Assembly: GCA_031257135.1 (NCBI GenBank)
Contig: JAIRPH010000231.1
Coordinates: 1-18,187, forward strand
Source: Spirochaetaceae bacterium
Lineage (GTDB): Bacteria; Spirochaetota; Spirochaetia; Treponematales; Breznakiellaceae
Reading direction: 5' to 3'
Length of the DNA: 18,187 nt
In this document: piece by piece, positions 14,265-18,187 of the stretch
Layout: each line of letters starts with the position of its first letter
How positions within the stretch are numbered: position 1 is the stretch's first letter
The notes under the pieces: model-generated
The model's input: only the letters and a program-made list of their open reading frames with translations
Databases searched by the model: none
What the model was told of the DNA's origin: nothing
Position numbers and translations under genes: made by a program

Positions 14265-14296
14265 TCGGCGCGCTCGCGCAAGGGCGAGACAGCCGA
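14265..14296. other. hairpin with GCAAGG loop filling the tauE-deacetylase gap
   Basis: TCGGC (14265-14269) and CTCGC (14273-14277) pair with GCGAG (14284-14288) and GCCGA (14292-14296), with a symmetric 3-by-3 internal loop and the loop GCAAGG (14278-14283). It contains the decamer GCGCAAGGGC (14276-14285) shared with two other intergenic sites. No T-tract follows. It could act as an mRNA stability or processing element between the two genes. Confidence 0.5.
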
Positions 14297-14299
14297 ACC

Positions 14300-15064
14300 T
14301 CAGCCGAAAAGCGTATCATAGGCTACTTTTACAAAAAGGAGGGTCAGTACCGTAAGAATTGCGTAGCGGATGATCCTTGTCCCGCGGCGGATCACCAAGC
14401 CTGAGCCGACGTACGCGCCGAGAATACTGAAAAGAGCCGCGCAGAGTCCCAGCGGAATGAGAACTCGTCCGTTGATGAGAAAAAGAATCAGCGCGGATAA
14501 GTTTGAGGCTAGGTTCACGAATTTCGCGTTCCCCGAAGCGATGCGGGGATCGATTTTGGCAAAGCCTGCGTACAGGAGAATTAAAAACGTCCCCGCCCCG
14601 GGACCAAAAAAGCCGTCGTAGCCTCCGATGATAAAGGATATAACCGCGGCGTACAGAATCGTTCTTGAACGGGAAAGAGCGCGTTCCGGGGGATCGAAGT
14701 TCTTCTTCTTAAACACATAAAACGCGGTTACCGGCAGAATGATCAGGAGCAGACGCTGTAAATATCGTTCGTCTATCCTCATGGTAAGCGCGGTTCCTAA
14801 TGCAGACCCTCCGAGAGCCGCGGCGATGCACGGGAGACAGAGCGTCATGTCCACGTATTTGTTTTTGTAGTACCGGCAGGAAGCCACCAGAGTTCCGGCA
14901 ATCGAGGAAAGTTTGTTGCTCCCCAAGGCGAAATGAATCGGGATTCCTGCAAACAGGTACGCCGGTAATGAGATAAGCCCGCCTCCGCCGGCAATGGCGT
15001 CCAAAAGTCCCGCAAGAAATACCAGAGGACAGACGATTAAAAACATGGACGGGGTTAACGCCAT
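14300..15064 (-). CDS. TauE/SafE family membrane permease (TSUP)
   Basis: The 254-residue inner-membrane protein has about seven or eight hydrophobic helices. The family signature occurs twice, as in the duplicated TSUP fold: LAGLLDAIAGGGGLISLPAY (17-36) with HFALGSNKLSSIAG (44-57), and IIGGYDGFFGPGAGTFLILL (about 145-164) with ASGNAKFVNLASNLSAL in the second half. The length is typical of YfcA-like members. The family moves sulfur-containing or organic anions such as sulfite or sulfonates. The exact substrate cannot be assigned. The start is one base after the stop of the HTH-EIIA gene (TAA-A-ATG), so translation is coupled, with AGGGA about 11 nt upstream. This suggests the EIIA-linked regulator and the permease act together. 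Confidence 0.9.
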   Translation of the reverse strand: MALTPSMFLIVCPLVFLAGLLDAIAGGGGLISLPAYLFAGIPIHFALGSNKLSSIAGTLVASCRYYKNKYVDMTLCLPCIAAALGGSALGTALTMRIDERYLQRLLLIILPVTAFYVFKKKNFDPPERALSRSRTILYAAVISFIIGGYDGFFGPGAGTFLILLYAGFAKIDPRIASGNAKFVNLASNLSALILFLINGRVLIPLGLCAALFSILGAYVGSGLVIRRGTRIIRYAILTVLTLLFVKVAYDTLFG

Positions 15065-15065
15065 T

Positions 15066-15719
15066 TTAGAGGGTCCCTAAAAGCAGGCTATACACCATTT
15101 GAGGATTTTCCGCGCTGAGCAAGGCGTCCCGAAGTTCCCGGTTTTTTAAGCGCGCGCTAAAAAAAGAAAGGGTTTGCAGGTAATAGGCGTGCTGATTATA
15201 AGCCGCGGCGATCATAAAAAGAAGCCGCACCGGTTCGTCGTCTAAGACCTGAAAGTCGATGATGTCCTTCCGGCTGATGCCCACCGAAACCACCAGATCG
15301 GTAATCGAGGAAAGCCGGACATGAGGGATCGCGATGCCTCTGCCTATGGCGGTACTCATCAGCTCTTCCCGCTTGATAATTTCCGCGGACAGTTCCTCCC
15401 GGTTTTTTACCTGCGGCGCGTTGGCGAGATTATCCGCCAGCGCGAGCAGGGCGTCCCGTTTGGTCGAGTGGTCGAGAAACAAGATTCGATCCGGCGAAAT
15501 TACCGATTCGATATGGACGGTCCCGTTCTGGACGGTTAGGGCGTTCATTGAAAGCCGGTTGTTCACCCACTTTTCTATCTCCGACTTTTTAAACCGCCAG
15601 ACCGTACCGATTTTTCCCGCTGGAATCTCCCCTTTCTGGGACCAATCGTAAACGGTCCGCTCGGAAACCCGCAAATATTTCGCTACTTCTTCTATAGTGA
15701 GAATATCGTCTTCAATCAT
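15066..15719 (-). CDS. excisionase-type helix-turn-helix fused to PTS EIIA (PtsN-like)
   Basis: The 217-residue two-domain protein. Residues 5-56 form an excisionase/MerR-like DNA-binding domain: LTIEEVAKYLRVSERTVYDW, GKIGTVWRFKKSEIEKWV. Residues about 70-217 form a fructose/mannitol-type EIIA domain: DNLANAPQVKNREELSAEII, GRGIAIPHVRL with phospho-His133, and VRLLFMIAAAYNQHAYYLQT. The His is conserved, so phosphate from the PTS could change DNA binding. This arrangement occurs in spirochaetes, where the PTS is often regulatory. The ATG has AAGGAG at 5-nt spacing and a promoter at 15744-15773. It heads a cluster with the TauE permease, deacetylase and epmA, and lies divergent to a TPR gene. 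Targets are not known. Confidence 0.9.
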   Translation of the reverse strand: MIEDDILTIEEVAKYLRVSERTVYDWSQKGEIPAGKIGTVWRFKKSEIEKWVNNRLSMNALTVQNGTVHIESVISPDRILFLDHSTKRDALLALADNLANAPQVKNREELSAEIIKREELMSTAIGRGIAIPHVRLSSITDLVVSVGISRKDIIDFQVLDDEPVRLLFMIAAAYNQHAYYLQTLSFFSARLKNRELRDALLSAENPQMVYSLLLGTL

Positions 15720-15743
15720 TACTGCTCCTTAACATATATATTA

Positions 15744-15773
15744 AATATAGCACTAAACCGTAGAATACGGCAA
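15744..15773 (-). promoter_or_regulatory. promoter of the HTH-EIIA operon
   Basis: TTGCCG (-35, 15768-15773, 4 of 6), an 18-bp spacer and TATATT (-10, 15744-15749, 5 of 6). Only about 67 bp separate the two divergent starts (15719 and 15787). The plus-strand gene's promoter is not clear but must share or precede this region. Confidence 0.5.
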
Positions 15774-15786
15774 TAGGCGTAACTAT

Positions 15787-16509
15787 ATGACAATAAAGGA
15801 AATAGCGTTTTTTTCCGATAAAAGAAATATGAGATGTTACCTTCTGGGTATGATGTTACTCGTCAGTCAGGTTCTTTTTTCTCAAACCGCCGCCAACCCC
15901 GAAATGGCGATTCCTGTAGCCCGGCAAAGCTACTACACAGGCAGAGACTTGGAATCGAAAAACCGTCTTGATGAAGCTATGCCCTATTACAACGAGGCGG
16001 TCCAGCTTTGCCTTGATGAAATCGCCCGGAACGCCTTAAATGAAACGTCTTATGTAATCCTTACCTGGACCTTACAGCGTCAGCGCAAGTACGCCGAAGT
16101 AATCCAGTGGGGAGAACGAGGGCTTAGGGTTAATCCTAATAATTATCCCCTCATTGAGGTCATGGGAGAAGCCTACTTTTATCTCGACGATTATGACCGG
16201 GCGTTGCGGTGTATGGAACACTACAGCAACTCGGTACAGCAGGGAGACCGGATCGCAACGTCTTATTTTTTCATCGGTGAAATATACCGTCTGCGGAAAA
16301 AATATTTTCATGCGGATATCGCCTATACGACCGCGGTCAGGCTGGAACCTAATCTGCCCCTCTGGTGGTATCGGCTGGCTTTAGTCCGGGAAGCCCTCCG
16401 AGAGTATTCCGGGGCAATCGAAGCCTTTGAGCGGGCGATCCGTCTCAGACCGGCGTACCAAGAAGCCCAGCAGGGACTGGCTCGGGTCAAGAAAACCGCG
16501 GGCGCGTAA
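15787..16509 (+). CDS. secreted TPR-repeat protein
   Basis: The product is up to 240 residues. A later ATG (15829-15831) gives a compact signal peptide, MRCYLLGMMLLVSQVLFSQT. I think this is the likelier start, but neither ATG has a clear Shine-Dalgarno sequence. From about residue 44 the protein is tetratricopeptide repeats: 44-77 (YYTGRDLESKNRLDEAMPYY), 86-118, 120-150 (VMGEAYFYLDDYDRALRCME), 157-190 (SYFFIGEIYRLRKKYFHADI) and 191-224 (WWYRLALVREALREYSGAIE), with the usual small residues at turns. TPR arrays are protein-binding scaffolds, so a periplasmic adaptor role is inferred. It is divergent from the EIIA regulator and 60 bp upstream of plsC, which has its own ribosome site. No enzyme domain is present. 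Confidence 0.87.
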   Translation: MTIKEIAFFSDKRNMRCYLLGMMLLVSQVLFSQTAANPEMAIPVARQSYYTGRDLESKNRLDEAMPYYNEAVQLCLDEIARNALNETSYVILTWTLQRQRKYAEVIQWGERGLRVNPNNYPLIEVMGEAYFYLDDYDRALRCMEHYSNSVQQGDRIATSYFFIGEIYRLRKKYFHADIAYTTAVRLEPNLPLWWYRLALVREALREYSGAIEAFERAIRLRPAYQEAQQGLARVKKTAGA

Positions 16510-16569
16510 TCCGCCTCAGCCGGAGGGAAACCGCCCCGCGGCGTTGCGGCTTATATTAAGGAGATTTTT

Positions 16570-17310
16570 GTGGCATTACTGAAAACGGTTATAACCTTTA
16601 TCGTTGTTATCATTCCCATGCTGATTCTCGCCCCAGTGGGCGTATTTTTATATTTAGTAGGCTTTCTCGGGCTTAGAACGCCTATGACCTATATGATATA
16701 TAAAATCGCTCAAGCCTGGTCAAAGGCGATGGTTATGAGTACCGGTTGCAGTCTTGCAGTAACCGGACAGGAACATATCCCGAAAAAAGGGGGCTTGTGC
16801 TTTGTCAGCAACCATTCCAGCGTTTTTGATATTTTGCTTATTGTATCCCTTGTCGGCAGACCGGTGGGATTCATCGCCAAGAAAGAATTAGGGTTGGTTC
16901 CTTTTCTGAATATCTGGATTTTCCTGATCGGCGGACTCTTTATTGACCGGAAAAATATCCGTAAAGCCCTCAAAACCATCAATACCGGCATAAAACAGAT
17001 CAAATCAGGCGGAGCTATGGTGGTGTTCCCGGAAGGCACGAGAAGCAGAGGGCAAGGACTCCTTCCGTTTCGCTCTGGGGCGTTGAAACTCGCCACGCAA
17101 TCGGGCGCGCCTATCGTATCCATCGCCATTACCGGCAGTTACGATGTGTTCGAGCGCACGTACCGAGTGCAGTCCGTTCCCGTGCGCGTAACCTTTGGTC
17201 CGCCGATTAACACCGCAGACCTCAGCCCCGAAGAACGCCGGAAAAACCTGCCCGATCAGGTTCGGAAAGCCATCTCCGCGGGCTTAGAACGCGGCAGGAC
17301 TAGCCCCTAA
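16570..17310 (+). CDS. plsC: 1-acyl-sn-glycerol-3-phosphate acyltransferase
   Basis: The 246-residue inner-membrane enzyme adds the second acyl chain to lysophosphatidic acid to give phosphatidic acid. The N-terminus has hydrophobic segments (about 5-35). Conserved blocks follow: VSNHSSVFDILL (79-90), the catalytic H(X4)D motif with His82 and Asp87; FIDRKN (about 124-129); the acceptor-binding FPEGTRSRG (153-161); and SGAPIVSIAITGSYDV, the fourth block. Everything needed for activity is present, and the length matches the 240-250 residue norm. The start is GTG at 16570, chosen because AAGGAG (16558-16563) lies 6 nt upstream. The gap to the TPR stop is 60 bp with no terminator, so they may share a transcript. 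No partner plsB, plsX or plsY is in the window. Confidence 0.93.
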   Translation: MALLKTVITFIVVIIPMLILAPVGVFLYLVGFLGLRTPMTYMIYKIAQAWSKAMVMSTGCSLAVTGQEHIPKKGGLCFVSNHSSVFDILLIVSLVGRPVGFIAKKELGLVPFLNIWIFLIGGLFIDRKNIRKALKTINTGIKQIKSGGAMVVFPEGTRSRGQGLLPFRSGALKLATQSGAPIVSIAITGSYDVFERTYRVQSVPVRVTFGPPINTADLSPEERRKNLPDQVRKAISAGLERGRTSP

Positions 17311-17335
17311 TATTGTTACGTCAACCTGTGCGGGA

Positions 17336-17360
17336 AAAACGCCGGCAGTGTGCACGTTTT
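17336..17360 (+). terminator. weak terminator-like hairpin after plsC
   Basis: AAAACG (17336-17341) pairs with CGTTTT (17355-17360) with a 13-nt loop, and T-rich sequence follows (ATCATCATTTT). The stem is short and AT-rich, so this is only a candidate. The rest of 17311-17455 holds the toxin remnant described separately. Confidence 0.3.
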
Positions 17361-17408
17361 ATCATCATTTTGGCAGTTTTATCCATTAGCGTTTTTGCCG
17401 ATCTCATA

Positions 17409-17459
17409 CTAAGATACTAAATATGATGAAAGCAGTTTAGTATCTATCAGGATGGTCAT
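17409..17459 (-). pseudogene. truncated PIN-domain toxin (VapC-like) remnant
   Basis: Directly after the antitoxin, a minus-strand ATG (17457-17459) overlaps its TGA stop in the ATGA arrangement typical of toxin-antitoxin operons. It opens a frame MTILIDTKLLSSYLVS and then stops (TAG at 17409-17411). MTILIDT followed by a hydrophobic stretch is the standard opening of PIN nucleases (ILIDT carries the first metal-binding Asp). Continuing in frame past the stop gives YEIGKNANG and another stop, a possible further fragment of the fold. The rest of the toxin is missing before plsC at 17310. I infer an internal deletion and decay. The identification rests on a very short segment. Confidence 0.6.
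17412..17445. repeat. perfect 10-bp inverted repeat inside the toxin remnant
   Basis: AGATACTAAA (17412-17421) and TTTAGTATCT (17436-17445) are exact reverse complements with a 14-nt spacer. ATACTAA is also repeated at 17406-17412. It overlaps the first codons of the toxin stump. It could be a transcript-ending hairpin, a regulator site, or a relic of the rearrangement that broke the toxin. Confidence 0.6.
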
Positions 17460-17752
17460 ACGCCGTATTTTTCTGCAAGCCGCATTTCCCGAATATCCTT
17501 TGCGGTAATATCGGGGGGAAGCCCCGTAGATGGTATTGCGCCCACCAACGCCTGTATCTCAGGGGATTGGGCCGCCGCTTCAATCTGCGCCTTCGTAAAA
17601 CGCGGAAGAGCGGCGGGCTTTCCCGCCTCCGGATAGGTAGCCTCGTCTTTCCGGTTTTTGTGCTTCAAATAGCCTACAAAATCCATAACCTCCGCCGCAA
17701 GATGAGGGGGAAGGGATTCTATTTCATCTATCAAAACCGCGGTATTGCTCAT
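17456..17752 (-). CDS. orphan VapB-like antitoxin (DUF2281-like)
   Basis: The product is 98 residues from the ATG at 17750-17752, fixed by AGGAGG at 5-nt spacing. A longer frame upstream contains this ribosome site and lacks one of its own. The N-terminal part has LIDEIESLPPHLAAEVMDFV and GYLKHKNRKDE, the helical DUF2281-type segment. The C-terminal part has ALPRFTKAQIEAAAQSPEIQ, ALVGAIP, and ends IREMRLAEKYGV, a pattern seen in antitoxins that wrap around PIN toxins. The antitoxin should bind and neutralise the toxin and repress its own promoter. Here the toxin reading frame starts in the proper overlapping position but is broken after 16 codons. The gene is intact, so it is either a recent orphan or kept for another use. 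Family naming is from memory. Confidence 0.7.
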   Translation of the reverse strand: MSNTAVLIDEIESLPPHLAAEVMDFVGYLKHKNRKDEATYPEAGKPAALPRFTKAQIEAAAQSPEIQALVGAIPSTGLPPDITAKDIREMRLAEKYGV

Positions 17753-17804
17753 ATCGGCCTCCTGCATACAGGATACCTCAAAGCCGAGGCGGAGGCAAGC
17801 GGAC

Positions 17805-17826
17805 GGGGCGCTGGATTGTGCGCCCC
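17805..17826 (-). other. GC hairpin in the antitoxin leader
   Basis: GGGGCGC (17805-17811) and GCGCCCC (17820-17826) form a perfect 7-bp stem with an 8-nt loop, inside the predicted leader of the antitoxin mRNA, about 50 nt before the ATG. No T-tract follows. It may affect mRNA stability. Confidence 0.45.
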
Positions 17827-17846
17827 CGTTGTGGAGGACTCTCGAC

Positions 17847-17876
17847 ATTATCAGAAAAATTTTTAATCCTAGTCTA
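17847..17876 (-). promoter_or_regulatory. promoter of the antitoxin gene
   Basis: TAGACT (-35, 17871-17876, 4 of 6), an 18-bp spacer and GATAAT (-10, 17847-17852, 5 of 6) on the minus strand. The start would be near 17841, giving a leader of about 90 nt. Confidence 0.4.
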
Positions 17877-17900
17877 GGGGCGTCTCGATACGCGGGTTTA

Positions 17901-17941
17901 ACGCCGGCGGGCGGCGCAAACGGCGTCAGCGCAAGGGCTGA
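17901..17941 (+). other. two adjacent hairpins in the leader of the last gene
   Basis: ACGCCG (17901-17906) pairs with CGGCGT (17921-17926). It is followed directly by TCAGC (17926-17930) pairing with GCTGA (17937-17941) around a GCAAGG loop. The second holds the third copy of GCGCAAGGGC (17929-17938). They end 14 nt before AAAGGAG (17956-17962). No convincing plus-strand promoter was seen in 17853-17955. Confidence 0.4.
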
Positions 17942-17969
17942 AAGAAAAGTCTGTGAAAGGAGTTTGTGT

Positions 17970-18187
17970 ATGGCTGAGTTTTATTTATATAGCATGAAGG
18001 TCGGTTTTAGGAGCAGTGAAGCCGGCGAGGTTGAGCGTCTGATGGACGCGCTGAACAGCGGCAAAGGCAAAGGCGTCGAGGAGGTTCTGGCGTATTGGGA
18101 CGGGGCAGAGTTCGTCATTGAGGACCCCGACCCCGATATGGAAGCTTCCGCCTTTTTTCCCCTCATACGGGCGTATCCCCGGATTAG
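17970..18187 (+). CDS. protein of unknown function, N-terminal part only
   Basis: The ATG at 17970 follows AAAGGAG (17956-17962) by 7 nt. The frame stays open to the end of the window, giving 72 codons with no stop. The sequence starts MAEFYLYSMKVGFRSSEAGE, continues with VERLMDALNSGKGKGVEEVL (about residues 21-40), then AYWDGAEFVIEDPDPDMEAS, and ends at PLIRAYPRI. It has no signal peptide or membrane helix, is acidic, and looks like a small alpha-beta cytoplasmic protein. I do not recognise the family. It is divergent from the antitoxin, with about 217 bp between the starts. Being next to a decayed toxin-antitoxin locus, it may belong to an accessory segment, but nothing else supports that. 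Confidence 0.7.
   Translation, partial: MAEFYLYSMKVGFRSSEAGEVERLMDALNSGKGKGVEEVLAYWDGAEFVIEDPDPDMEASAFFPLIRAYPRI

Noticed and set aside
17753..17848. Longer antitoxin start at 17848
   Set aside because: The strong AGGAGG for the shorter form lies inside this extension, the extra residues look like untranslated leader (including the GC hairpin), and the start has no ribosome site.
1..18187. CRISPR array, tRNA, rRNA or transposon
   Set aside because: No regularly spaced repeats, cloverleaf-like sequence ending in CCA, ribosomal sequence, transposase or terminal inverted repeats were found in reading the window.

Overview
The window looks like chromosomal DNA from a spirochaete, most likely a Treponema-type organism of the termite-gut kind. 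This is inferred, not proven. The grounds are medium GC, several lipoproteins and LysM or TPR secreted proteins of treponemal style, a stand-alone helix-turn-helix/EIIA fusion, a PTS fructose permease, an SUMF1-like lipoprotein, a PurE-PurC pair and a truncated class II LysRS-like enzyme (EpmA type). Spirochaetes commonly use a class I LysRS for charging, so that last enzyme fits an EF-P modification role. No rRNA, tRNA, CRISPR array, insertion sequence or prophage gene was seen.

Layout. (1) 1-1010: the start of a secreted protein on the minus strand, a decayed gene tail on the plus strand, a small XRE-type regulator on the minus strand, and a divergent regulatory region with two identical ATCA-N4-TGAT boxes followed by a structured leader of about 225 nt. 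(2) 1011-3523: a lipoprotein with a Gly-Thr-Glu repeat tether, convergent with fruA (fused IIA-IIB-IIC fructose permease). (3) 3669-4505: a GNAT acetyltransferase that may be translated from a leaderless mRNA, then a small parvulin whose ribosome binding site lies directly behind a terminator-like hairpin. (4) 10239 down to 4548: a tight five-gene minus-strand operon with its own promoter: SUMF1-like lipoprotein, LysM protein, uncharacterised protein, MscS channel, FtsH protease. This looks like an envelope module. (5) 11493-10295: purE-purC, overlapping by 4 nt. (6) 15719 down to 11623: a second minus-strand cluster: HTH-EIIA regulator, TauE-type permease, HDAC-family deacetylase, unknown protein with a possible GNAT-like tail, and EpmA. 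(7) 15787-17310: a TPR protein and plsC on the plus strand. (8) 17316-18187: an orphan VapB-like antitoxin followed by the stump of a PIN toxin, then the start of an unknown gene that runs off the end.

How the genes fit together. Two PTS EIIA modules occur here: the fructose permease and the DNA-binding EIIA fusion. Both have the conserved phospho-histidine, so sugar flux could be signalled to gene expression. The five-gene operon combines outer-envelope binding (LysM, lipoprotein), osmotic release (MscS) and membrane-protein quality control (FtsH). The HDAC/unknown/EpmA genes could form a lysine-modification group.

The most interesting items are the broken toxin-antitoxin locus, the paired palindromic operators with the structured lipoprotein leader, the anti-Shine-Dalgarno sequence in the hairpin upstream of the parvulin, a repeated GCGCAAGGGC intergenic motif (two of three copies form hairpins with a GCAAGG loop), and the HDAC/unknown/EpmA grouping. 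All RNA structures and promoters were found by eye and none was computed.
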